Shown: positions 9,274-16,839 of the stretch, in pieces
Layout of the letters: every line of letters starts with the position of its first letter
How positions within the stretch are numbered: position 1 is the stretch's first letter
Assembly: GCF_028867965.1 (NCBI RefSeq)
Contig: NZ_JAPQNT010000006.1
Location: forward strand, 62,001 to 126,000
Direction: 5' to 3'
DNA: 64,000 nt
Source: Flavobacterium sp. SUN046
GTDB lineage: Bacteria; Bacteroidota; Bacteroidia; Flavobacteriales; Flavobacteriaceae
Notes under the pieces: model-generated
What the model was told of the DNA's origin: nothing
Seen by the model: only the letters and a program-made list of their open reading frames with translations
Database searches by the model: none
Made by a program: the position numbers and the translations under genes

Positions 9274-10413
9274 ATGACATCAGAATTAGAAACTTCTAAT
9301 AAAGAACAAAACACGCCAATTATAGAGCCACATCTTAATATTATATTGACTACTGATGAAGATGATGAACGACCAGTTTATATTTCTGGAAATTTCAATA
9401 ATTGGGTTACGCAAGACAAGAAATTTGAAATGGAGAAAGTCGGTCAAGGATTGTATCATTTTAAGTTTGAACACGATTTTAAATATCCTAAAGAATTGCT
9501 TTATAAATTTACAAGAGGCGATTGGAGTGAAGTTGAGATTGATAAATATGGTAATCGAACCGAAAATCGTTCGTGCGAACAGCAAAATGGCGTGAGAAAA
9601 GAGCACGTTGCCAAATGGAGAAGAAATTGGTTGCCATTTAAACCTAATTTTCTTCCAATTGTGAAGTTGATTTCTGAAGAATTTGAAATTCCGCAATTAA
9701 ATAAAACCAGAAGAGTTTGGGCATTATTGCCTTATGATTATGAAACTTCTACCGAGAATTATCCGGTTTTGTATTTGCAAGATGCTCAAAATTTATTCAA
9801 TGAAAAGGCAAAATACGGTAATTGGGAAATCGATAAAAAACTGGCAGTAATGTCGGAATACAATATCGGAAAAATTATTGTTATTGCTGTTGAACATGCT
9901 GAAAAAGATAGAATTAAAGAATATAATGTTGGAAATACAGTTTTAGGAAACGGTCAAGGTAAAAAGTACATTCGATTTTTAACTGATACTTTAAAACCAT
10001 TTATAGATGATAATTTCAGAACCAAACCCGAACGTGAAAATACAGGAATTGGTGGAAGTTCAATGGGTGGATTAGTTAGCATTTTCTCTGGCATTATGTA
10101 TCCAGAAGTGTTTGGAAAATTGATGATTTTTTCGCCATCGCTTTGGGTTGTGCCAAAAATAAAATTATCTTTTTTGGATATGGAAGAAGCTCAAGATACT
10201 CGAATTTACCTTTATGCTGGCGGCGATGAAAGTGAAACAATGATTGATCATGTCAAAAATTTTAAGAAAAGATTGCTTAAAAAAGACAGTTTATCTGATA
10301 AAATGAAAATTAGACTGAGCATTAATATGGAAGGAAAACACAATGAAGTGTATTGGAGTGATGAGTTTCCGAAAGCGATTGAATGGTTGTTTTATAGCAA
10401 CAAAGAAGAATAA
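9274..10413 (+). CDS. Glycogen-binding-like beta domain fused to an esterase-D-type alpha/beta hydrolase
   Basis: The product has 379 residues. Residues ~20-100 form an immunoglobulin-like domain resembling CBM48/CBM20 (VYISGNFNNWVTQDKKF, then GQGLYHFKF). Residues ~130-375 form an esterase-D/enterochelin-esterase type hydrolase, with the nucleophile Ser263 in GGSSMGG, a likely acid in YAGGDESE and a likely His in GKHNEVYW. There is no signal peptide, so it is cytoplasmic. It opens a three-gene plus-strand set, with an M17 aminopeptidase 19 bp downstream and an ATP-grasp ligase beyond. A TATATTTA box at 9244-9251 could be its promoter -7 element. The substrate is unknown; the context suggests hydrolysis of an ester or thioester of a small peptide. 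Confidence 0.8.
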   Translation: MTSELETSNKEQNTPIIEPHLNIILTTDEDDERPVYISGNFNNWVTQDKKFEMEKVGQGLYHFKFEHDFKYPKELLYKFTRGDWSEVEIDKYGNRTENRSCEQQNGVRKEHVAKWRRNWLPFKPNFLPIVKLISEEFEIPQLNKTRRVWALLPYDYETSTENYPVLYLQDAQNLFNEKAKYGNWEIDKKLAVMSEYNIGKIIVIAVEHAEKDRIKEYNVGNTVLGNGQGKKYIRFLTDTLKPFIDDNFRTKPERENTGIGGSSMGGLVSIFSGIMYPEVFGKLMIFSPSLWVVPKIKLSFLDMEEAQDTRIYLYAGGDESETMIDHVKNFKKRLLKKDSLSDKMKIRLSINMEGKHNEVYWSDEFPKAIEWLFYSNKEE

Positions 10414-10432
10414 TAAATTTTAAATTAAATTA

Positions 10433-11845
10433 ATGAAAATCAATTATATAAATAATTTAACTTCTTTAGATGGTTTAATTATAATTCCAGTTTACGAATC
10501 CGATTCTGATGTCAAATTTCAAGATGTTTCTTTGTCTTCCAAATTGTTTTCTGGAAAGAAAGACAGCAGTTATATTTTACAAAAAGGAGAAGCACATTTA
10601 GTGTTTGTTGGTTTAGGAAAATCACCAGATTATAAAACTATTAAAACGATTTTCAGACGAATTTCTGCTAAGCAAAGTGTTTATTTTGATACTAAATGTT
10701 CGATTGTTTTTCCAAATAAATTTAACGATGAAAATGTAGAAGCTGCGATTTCTGGATTAGTTTTAGGAACCTATAATTTAGGACATTATAAGAAAGATAA
10801 AAAAGCACATTCACTTACAAATGATAATTTTACTATAGAAATAGTTTCTGAAAACGACGTTCAAAAAGCAGTTGAAAAAGGAATTAAAATTGCCAATGCG
10901 CAACTAGAAACGTATAGTTTAGTTGATTTACCTCCAAATAAAATTACACCAAAATATTTATCAAATTGGGCAATTGAAGCTGGAAAAAAATACGGATTTT
11001 CAGTCGAAGTTTTCGGAAACCAAAAATCTAAAGAAATTGGATTGCATTCTTTTCAAGCTGTTGGACAAGGAAGCGAACGTGAATCGCAATTTATAATCAT
11101 GGGTTACCAACCTGAAAATGCCAAAAAACATATTGGTTTGGTTGGAAAAGGCGTAACTTTTGATACTGGCGGATTGAATATTAAAACAGCTGGAATGGTA
11201 CACATGAAATGTGATATGGCTGGCGGTGGCGCTGTTCTTGGAGCAATGCAATTGATTGCCGATTTGAAATTACCTTATCGTGTAACTGCAATTGTTCCGG
11301 CATGTGAGAACTCGGTTGATGCCAAATCGTTTTTACCAAGTGATGTAATTCAAAGTTACAGCGGAAGCACCATTGAAATTATTGATACTGATGCCGAAGG
11401 AAGATTGATTCTTGCGGATGGTTTGTCGTATTTGATAAAAAATTACAAACCTGAAACCGTTATTGATATAGCAACATTAACAGGAAGTTCGGTAGCAACT
11501 TTGGGTTACGAATGTGGCGCACTTTTTACTAATAATGAAAATTTGTCAAGAAATTTGCAGTTTTCCGGTGATGCAATTGGTGAGCGATTGTGGCAATTAC
11601 CTTTGTGGGATTCGTATAAAGGTGATATTGATAGCGAAATTGCAGATGTCAAAAACTATTCGGGTAAACCTGTTGCAGGCGCGATTTCGGCAGCTAAATT
11701 TTTAGAACATTTTACGGATAATCACACTTCTTGGGCACATCTTGATGTTGCTGGAGTAGCATTTGGCGATGATGAATTTGCAAAAACTAAACATGCAACA
11801 GCTTTTGGCGTGCATTTGATTACTAAATTTATTGAAAATCTATAA
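10433..11845 (+). CDS. M17 family leucyl aminopeptidase
   Basis: The product has 470 residues: an N-terminal macro-like domain (~1-155) and a catalytic C-terminal domain. The metal- and substrate-binding signatures are intact: GLVGKGVTFDTGGLNIK, the DMAGGGAVLGAM segment, and DTDAEGRLILADGL (the family's NTDAEGR signature). M17 enzymes remove N-terminal residues from peptides, and some act as Cys-Gly dipeptidases in glutathione turnover. There is no signal peptide. Its position between an esterase and an ATP-grasp ligase gene, 3 bp from the latter, suggests a dedicated role in trimming or recycling the product of this locus. Confidence 0.92.
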   Translation: MKINYINNLTSLDGLIIIPVYESDSDVKFQDVSLSSKLFSGKKDSSYILQKGEAHLVFVGLGKSPDYKTIKTIFRRISAKQSVYFDTKCSIVFPNKFNDENVEAAISGLVLGTYNLGHYKKDKKAHSLTNDNFTIEIVSENDVQKAVEKGIKIANAQLETYSLVDLPPNKITPKYLSNWAIEAGKKYGFSVEVFGNQKSKEIGLHSFQAVGQGSERESQFIIMGYQPENAKKHIGLVGKGVTFDTGGLNIKTAGMVHMKCDMAGGGAVLGAMQLIADLKLPYRVTAIVPACENSVDAKSFLPSDVIQSYSGSTIEIIDTDAEGRLILADGLSYLIKNYKPETVIDIATLTGSSVATLGYECGALFTNNENLSRNLQFSGDAIGERLWQLPLWDSYKGDIDSEIADVKNYSGKPVAGAISAAKFLEHFTDNHTSWAHLDVAGVAFGDDEFAKTKHATAFGVHLITKFIENL

Positions 11846-11848
11846 CTT

Positions 11849-13066
11849 ATGGAACATCCAATCAAAAATTACATCTGTATTTCCAATTACTTTAAAGGAA
11901 ATGATTTCTTGATTAATTTGAAGAAATTAGGCAATCGAGTGTTTTTAATTACTTCAGAAAAATTGCGAGATAAGCCTTGGGCGTTTGAATATATTGATGA
12001 AATATTTTTCATGCCTGGACAAGATGTCGATTGGAATTTGAACGATTTATTGGCTGGAGTTTCCGATTTAATGCGTCACAAAAAAATTGATGCTATTGTA
12101 GCTTTAGATGATTTTGATGTTGAAAAAGCGACGTTTTTACGTGAAAACCTCCGAATAGATGGAATGGGTCAAACTACTGGTAGATACTTTAGAGATAAAC
12201 TTGCCATGAGAATGCAAGCTAAAAGTAAAGGAATTTCCAATCCGCAATTTAGTTCGCTTTTTAATGATGAAGACATCAATACTTTTGCCGATAATGTCGC
12301 TGCTCCTTGGGTTTTAAAACCTCGTTCAGAAGCATCTGCATCTGGAATTATTAAAGTTTTCGATAAAGAATCTTTGTGGAAAAACATACATGAATTAGGT
12401 GCGAATCGCACTAAATATTTGGTGGAGCAATTTCGTCCCGGAGCTGTTTTTCATTGTGATAGTTTGGTTTTTGACGGAAAGATTTTGTTTAGTTTGACCT
12501 CTCAATATTTAGCAACTCCAATGGAAATTTCACAAGGCGGTGGTATTTTTAGAAGTGCCAATATCGATTATAATTCAGCTGACGATAAAGAAATAAAACG
12601 AGTTAATGAGCTAGTTATAAAAGGTTTCGGATTAAAACACGGTGCTTCTCATGCAGAATTCATAAAATGTGAAGAAGATGGAAAAATTTATTTTCTAGAA
12701 ACGGCTTCACGAGTTGGTGGCGCGCATTTAGCAGAAATGGTTCATGCAGCTTCCGATATTAATTTATGGGCAGAATGGGCAGCTATTGAAGACGCTTTGG
12801 CTAAAGAAAAAAAATACAAACTACCAAAAGTCAAAAAAGAATTTGCAGGAATTGTATTGACTTTATCCAAGTTTCAGCATCCCGATTTATCAGAATTTAA
12901 TGATGAAGAAGTATGTTTTCGAGTTCCTTTAGATTATCATGCTGGACTAATTGTAAAAAGCGATAAACACGCAAGAATAAGAGAATTATTAGATGTTTAT
13001 GCAGAACGATTGATTACAGATTTTGCTACTTCGGCACAACAAGAAGCGGTTAAGAAGTTGCATTAG
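11849..13066 (+). CDS. ATP-grasp ligase (carboxylate-amine type)
   Basis: The product has 405 residues. A pre-ATP-grasp Rossmann-like domain (1-~110) leads into YFRDKLAMRMQAKSKGI. The ATP-binding Lys157 sits in WVLKPRSEASASGI, with LVEQF after it. The metal ligands appear in HAEFI (Glu270) and FLETASRVGG (Glu284, Arg288). The layout is like amino-acid ligases and biotin carboxylase-type ATP-grasps, which make an acyl phosphate and then an amide. The substrates are unknown. It is the last gene of the plus-strand set and runs straight into the structured repeat at 13081. Confidence 0.85.
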   Translation: MEHPIKNYICISNYFKGNDFLINLKKLGNRVFLITSEKLRDKPWAFEYIDEIFFMPGQDVDWNLNDLLAGVSDLMRHKKIDAIVALDDFDVEKATFLRENLRIDGMGQTTGRYFRDKLAMRMQAKSKGISNPQFSSLFNDEDINTFADNVAAPWVLKPRSEASASGIIKVFDKESLWKNIHELGANRTKYLVEQFRPGAVFHCDSLVFDGKILFSLTSQYLATPMEISQGGGIFRSANIDYNSADDKEIKRVNELVIKGFGLKHGASHAEFIKCEEDGKIYFLETASRVGGAHLAEMVHAASDINLWAEWAAIEDALAKEKKYKLPKVKKEFAGIVLTLSKFQHPDLSEFNDEEVCFRVPLDYHAGLIVKSDKHARIRELLDVYAERLITDFATSAQQEAVKKLH

Positions 13067-13080
13067 GATAATGTTTAGCA

Positions 13081-13199
13081 GCTACAATAAATGGTAAACT
13101 TTGTAACGGTATATTTTCCACTAAGATACTATTTCTTGCGAAAGAAATACATGAATTTAGCACATTTGTAGCCATTTTTTGAAACGGCTGTTAGTAGCT
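13081..13199 (-). repeat. Cassette-type structured repeat, copy 1
   Basis: It shares a 42-bp identical core (13111-13152) with copy 2 (13872-13913), plus diverged flanks such as CACATTT, GCCATTT and TTGAAAC-GCTGTTAG. The core holds a perfect 8-bp stem, TATTTCTT and AAGAAATA around GCGA (13130-13149). Compared with copy 2, the left arm is partly deleted. It lies directly after the 113-residue ORF on the minus strand, and the stop codon of that ORF is inside the repeat end. Confidence 0.8.
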
Positions 13200-13532
13200 A
13201 GCATTTATTCCATTTCGATAAATTCCAACTTTATTAAATTCAACTACTTTTCTAAAATTGTTGTTCCAAACAGTAAAATTATAATCTCTAAAAACTTTTG
13301 ATATTTTTTTTACAAGTTCAATTTTATTCATTTCTGATGATTCATTTCTAGATAACACAAAATAGAGATTTTCGTCATCGAAATTTTCATCGATAATTTT
13401 CCGAATTTGTATTTCTCCAATATTTTTATCATTCCCAAAAAAACTCCACTCACTTTCTGTATTTTCGGCTTTTATCCATTCAACATGGTTTAAATAAGTT
13501 TTGTTTGATTCGTAAATTAATCTTGATTCCAT
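13191..13532 (-). CDS. Small hypothetical protein in a cassette-like unit
   Basis: The product has 113 residues and belongs to no family that I recognise. It has no signal peptide or membrane segment and a mixed alpha/beta composition, with acidic stretches (DENFDDENLY). The start lies 10 bp after the 78-residue gene, so the two form one transcription unit. Its stop lies inside the structured repeat copy 1. Small soluble proteins of this kind in cassettes are often toxin, antitoxin, immunity or defence accessory proteins, but nothing in the sequence proves that. Confidence 0.55.
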   Translation of the reverse strand: MESRLIYESNKTYLNHVEWIKAENTESEWSFFGNDKNIGEIQIRKIIDENFDDENLYFVLSRNESSEMNKIELVKKISKVFRDYNFTVWNNNFRKVVEFNKVGIYRNGINASY

Positions 13533-13542
13533 CTTTAAATTT

Positions 13543-13779
13543 TTAGAATACTAGTTCAATCTCATTTTCCTGAAGGTAAATATTCTCAGTCAATTTTTCT
13601 ACAATTTCTTTTTCAAGTTTATATTCTAAACTTAAATACTCATTAACGTTTTCAATTGTTTCGAAATTCAAAGATGCCATATAATCTTCATAGAAGGCTT
13701 GAATATCTTCCCAAGATTCAAATTGTTTTTTACTTAGCATCATTCCGGATTTCAAATAAATCAAATTATATTTTTTCAT
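13543..13779 (-). CDS. Small hypothetical protein in a cassette-like unit
   Basis: The product has 78 residues, acidic and probably helical (KKQFESWEDIQAFYEDYMAS). I recognise no family. It is the first gene in a two-gene unit bounded by structured repeat copy 2 upstream and copy 1 downstream, and it has a plausible ATG start. The tight 10-bp link to the next ORF and the open frame support it being real. Confidence 0.5.
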   Translation of the reverse strand: MKKYNLIYLKSGMMLSKKQFESWEDIQAFYEDYMASLNFETIENVNEYLSLEYKLEKEIVEKLTENIYLQENEIELVF

Positions 13780-13825
13780 TGAACTAATTTTACTTCATTA
13801 TTTGAGTGCAATTTTGTGCTGCTTT

Positions 13826-13960
13826 CTACCAACGTTTCGCGTCTTCAAGAAGTGGCGAACTTCGTAACCGCATATTTTCCACTAAGATACTATTTCTTGC
13901 GAAAGAAATACATCAATTTACCACATTTTTCGCCATTTCTTGAAACTGCTGTTAGCTCCT
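13826..13960 (-). repeat. Cassette-type structured repeat, copy 2
   Basis: A nested inverted repeat. The outer arm AAGAAGTGGCGAA (13848-13860) pairs with TTCGCCATTTCTT (13929-13941) with one mismatch, and the flanking TTTC/GAAA bases extend it. The inner hairpin is TATTTCTT/AAGAAATA around GCGA. The ends CTACCAACG and GTTAGCTCC are near-inverse. Size, nested pairing and AAC...GTT ends recall integron attC sites. It follows the 137-residue ORF on the minus strand. Confidence 0.75.
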
Positions 13961-13965
13961 GGTTT

Positions 13966-14379
13966 TTAATATTTAAATTTCAAATAAGTAATAAATTCCA
14001 AACTTGAGTTTCTAATTCCGTTTTCTATTTCTATTTGATTAAGTTTCTTTTGCTTTTCCCAGTTTCTGTTTGGGCGGTAAATTGCCAAATCAAAATTGTA
14101 ACTATTATTTGGATCAAGCCATTCATCAATGTCTATTAGTTTTCCGTTTATTTTAACATAAATTCGTTTCCAATCTTTTTCAATAATTGCTGAAGTTGAG
14201 TTAAGTTTATTAAAAGCAATATCTCCGTTTTCAGATTTCCAATATATTTGTTGCAAATCGCCATATCGGTCTTCAACTTCCATTAATCGTAAATTATATG
14301 CTATAAATAAAAAAATTATAATTAAAAAAATTACAATTCTAAATATCCATTTTTCGACTTTTGATTTTTGTGTTTTCAT
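13966..14379 (-). CDS. Small single-pass membrane protein in a cassette-like unit
   Basis: The product has 137 residues. A positively charged N-terminus (MKTQKSKVEKW) is followed by one transmembrane helix (IVIFLIIIFLFIAYNL) and a C-terminal domain of about 100 residues with several Trp and Tyr, likely exported. I recognise no family. The stop is 6 bp before structured repeat copy 2, so gene plus repeat has the layout of one cassette. Confidence 0.5.
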   Translation of the reverse strand: MKTQKSKVEKWIFRIVIFLIIIFLFIAYNLRLMEVEDRYGDLQQIYWKSENGDIAFNKLNSTSAIIEKDWKRIYVKINGKLIDIDEWLDPNNSYNFDLAIYRPNRNWEKQKKLNQIEIENGIRNSSLEFITYLKFKY

Positions 14380-14405
14380 TAGGTTTTTGGAGGTTTCGGG
14401 TAAAA

Positions 14406-14456
14406 TAGCAGCTAACTTATAATATACGAAACAGATATTATTATATTAGCTGTTTT
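14406..14456. repeat. Imperfect inverted repeat at the outer border of the cassette-like island
   Basis: AGCAGCTAACTTATAATATA and the complement of TATTATATTAGCTGTTTT pair imperfectly. The GTTAGC/GCTAAC end motif matches the end of repeat copy 2, so this may be a short or decayed third boundary site. Confidence 0.45.
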
Positions 14457-14558
14457 GGTAAAATAAACTCAAAATGTATTTCACCAAATATAACAATTTA
14501 GTGTATATCATAATAAGATTAAAAGTTGCCCAAAATTAAATTGTTATAAAATAGAATT

Positions 14559-15749
14559 TTATTTCTCAAACATTCCAACCGTTCCGCCAACCCAATCTTT
14601 GTCTTTATTGAATTTTACTCCAATCATTTCACCACGACTTAATCGAACCAAATTGGTTACTAGAGTAGGAGATGGCTCATCTTTTTTCCAAACGGCAAGT
14701 AGTCGAACTTCTGCTTTTACTTTTCCGTCTGGTGATTCAATTACAGGTTTGTAGTTGACTTTTTTCTGTAAGATATATAAATCTTTTTCTTTTACTGACT
14801 CAATATCGCCAGGTTTTACGTGAAAAATTACACCAGTTCCGGAGAATGAAAATAATGGTTTTAAAACATAATTTTCTAAATCGGTTGGAATTTCTTTTAA
14901 ATCCGAAAGCAAAGTAGTTTCAATAAAATATTTTCCTTTTAAATATGGCAAAATAAATTTACTAATTCTGAAAAACCAATTCGGATGTCCAGCCCATTCA
15001 ACATCTAAATCATCTGAGAAATCGAAATTCAATTTCAAATCAGTTCGCAAATCTAATTCATCAAAAATGACACGATTGTAAATGCGTTTGATTAAAATTT
15101 CTTTTCCTATAGTATTTGTGTAAAATAATTGATTTCCTTTTTTTATAATATCCGTGACACAAACTGTTTCAATATCTAAATCACGTTTGCAGTAATAAAA
15201 ATCGATTTTTGTATTTTGCTTTTCAGGTTCAATTTCTAATAAAACTACATTTTCTTTTGGATGATTATTACAAATAGCTTCTTCTACAATTTTAAGATAT
15301 TCTTCTTTAGAAAGTCCATTAAAAAACGGTGTTAAATCAGATAAAAACGGATAATGTTTTTGGAATTTATCAGCTAAATTATTTTGAAAATTATATAATG
15401 AAGGAAATCCTTGTACTTCAATAAGTTTCGGAATTATCTTTCCATCTTCTTCACAAATTCCAAAATCAATGGCCAAAAAAGTCGTATGATTGTCCTCATT
15501 TGGAACTTTTCTGTTTAGTTCTAATGCTTTGTTTGTTAAAGTAATAAAATCCTCTTTTTTTATAAAATCAATGACTTCTTGACTTGCTTCAAGCAATTGC
15601 TCTTTTAATGAATTTGGAATAAAAAAAGGAGTTTCTCCAATTCGGAAAGTTACTTTATAATCAAAATCAGATGTTATATCATTAATGAAATTTTCGTATT
15701 TTTCAGTGGTAAAATTATCGTTGAATTGGGTTCTGTATTTTGGATTCAT
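14559..15749 (-). CDS. Putative circularly permuted ATP-grasp ligase
   Basis: The product has 396 residues. The motif that normally closes an ATP-grasp site, an acid followed by E-x-N/Q-x-x-P, appears early: Asp95 in LAIDFG and Glu111 in LIEVQGFPSLYN. The ATP-binding Lys and glycine loop come late: LKPLFSFSGTGVI (Lys297), then YILQKKV and EVRLLAVW. This order suggests circular permutation, as in glutathionylspermidine synthase-like ATP-grasps. It is the last gene of the minus-strand set, 156 bp after the amidotransferase-like gene, in a gap holding an inverted repeat. The substrate is unknown. The fold assignment rests on motif order alone. Confidence 0.65.
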   Translation of the reverse strand: MNPKYRTQFNDNFTTEKYENFINDITSDFDYKVTFRIGETPFFIPNSLKEQLLEASQEVIDFIKKEDFITLTNKALELNRKVPNEDNHTTFLAIDFGICEEDGKIIPKLIEVQGFPSLYNFQNNLADKFQKHYPFLSDLTPFFNGLSKEEYLKIVEEAICNNHPKENVVLLEIEPEKQNTKIDFYYCKRDLDIETVCVTDIIKKGNQLFYTNTIGKEILIKRIYNRVIFDELDLRTDLKLNFDFSDDLDVEWAGHPNWFFRISKFILPYLKGKYFIETTLLSDLKEIPTDLENYVLKPLFSFSGTGVIFHVKPGDIESVKEKDLYILQKKVNYKPVIESPDGKVKAEVRLLAVWKKDEPSPTLVTNLVRLSRGEMIGVKFNKDKDWVGGTVGMFEK

Positions 15750-15754
15750 TGGAA

Positions 15755-15897
15755 AGTATTAAGATTTAAGTATTAAGACAGAAATTTTTGAATTGCGAAT
15801 TGATTTGATTTTATAATTAAATACTAAATGTATGTAAATGAGAAGTCTAATTTATTATATGCAAAATCTTAATACTTAATACTCAAATCTTAATACT
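15755..15897. repeat. Long-spaced inverted repeat between two locus genes
   Basis: AGTATTAAGATTT-A-AGTATTAAG at 15755-15777 is matched by its complement at 15867-15897 with one substitution. The arms are about 90 bp apart. I recall similar attaagattt phrases in other flavobacterial intergenic regions. Confidence 0.65.
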
Positions 15898-15905
15898 AAT
15901 AAACA

Positions 15906-16736
15906 CTAATTAGTCAATATCTTCTTATGCTTCATCAAATCATTTATCGCAATTCTCAAGAAATTCGGTATAATAGTTTCATTAGTTTTAAAGATTTTAT
16001 TTTCATCTAATAAATCTTCCAACATATTTCTGAATTTTGTTCTGCCTTTCATGGCAATAATTTTGTCGCGTTTTTCTTTATTTTTCAAATTTGAAATAAA
16101 ACTCAACGCATCAGCTTCCGGATGAAATTGTGTTCCAATAAAATAATCAGAGAAACGAACAGCCATAATTGCGCGTTCATAATCACCACGATGATTTCTG
16201 ATTTTCTCTAATGATAAAATTTCGGCACCTTTTTTCTTAAAAATGCTTAATCTTGGTTGAACTACTTGATAATCACGACTATCAATTGCAAAAAATGGAT
16301 TTTGCAAACCTTCAAAAATGGCATCGTTCATTCCTTCTTCGGTTTTGTGCATCGACATTACTCCAAACGATGTTGATTTTCGTTTTGTTATTTTAGCCAA
16401 ACCAAAGTGATTACAAGCCATTTGAAACGAATGACAAATGAATAAAACGTGTTTTTTAATTTTGTTTTCTTCATTCCATTTAGACAATTCGTCTATGAAA
16501 TTATAGTATTTTGTATCCCATTTTCCATCGCCTTCTAAAGGATTTCCTGGTCCGCCAGTTGAAATGTAAATGTCAAATTTTTCAATATTTGGGAATTCAC
16601 TTTTACCTCTTATATCAAATATTTGAAAAGTTACAATTTGATTAAACCTATTTATAATATCAATAATACAACGCATTCCTTGATTGGGTTCGCCATCGTA
16701 CATATCTAGAATCGCTATTCGTATTTGGTTACTCAT
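15906..16736 (-). CDS. Class I glutamine amidotransferase-like protein (GAT1)
   Basis: The product has 276 residues, longer than a bare GAT1 domain. The oxyanion loop is STGGPGNPLEG (59-69). The nucleophile is Cys101 in LFICHSFQMA, and the partners are His205 and Glu207 in GTQFHPEAD. An intact triad means hydrolase or transferase activity is likely: either glutaminase activity supplying ammonia or gamma-glutamyl peptide hydrolysis as in PuuD-like enzymes. No synthase domain is fused. The extra ~60 C-terminal residues are helical. It has its own promoter-like box and sits between the GCS2 and permuted ATP-grasp genes, so it probably acts on their substrate or product. Confidence 0.85.
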   Translation of the reverse strand: MSNQIRIAILDMYDGEPNQGMRCIIDIINRFNQIVTFQIFDIRGKSEFPNIEKFDIYISTGGPGNPLEGDGKWDTKYYNFIDELSKWNEENKIKKHVLFICHSFQMACNHFGLAKITKRKSTSFGVMSMHKTEEGMNDAIFEGLQNPFFAIDSRDYQVVQPRLSIFKKKGAEILSLEKIRNHRGDYERAIMAVRFSDYFIGTQFHPEADALSFISNLKNKEKRDKIIAMKGRTKFRNMLEDLLDENKIFKTNETIIPNFLRIAINDLMKHKKILTN

Positions 16737-16755
16737 TTTTTACAATTTGGTAATG

Positions 16756-16763
16756 CAAAGATA
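16756..16763 (-). promoter_or_regulatory. Promoter -7 box upstream of the GAT1 gene
   Basis: TATCTTTG on the minus strand is an exact TAnnTTTG match, 20 nt upstream of the start codon. I see no TTG at the right distance, so this is a partial promoter match. Confidence 0.45.
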
Positions 16764-16839
16764 AAGTATTTATAAAAAAGATAAATTCACATTAATAATC
16801 AGTTATCAAACATTTCATTAACAAAAACGTTGTAATTTA

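Noticed and set aside
13816..14007. Plus-strand ORF of 63 residues
   Set aside because: It runs through structured repeat copy 2 and into the end of the 137-residue gene on the other strand; the repeat alone explains the open frame.
13067..14558. A complete integron
   Set aside because: No integrase gene, attI site or promoter array is in the window, and the end motifs match attC only partly. Only the cassette-like layout is claimed.
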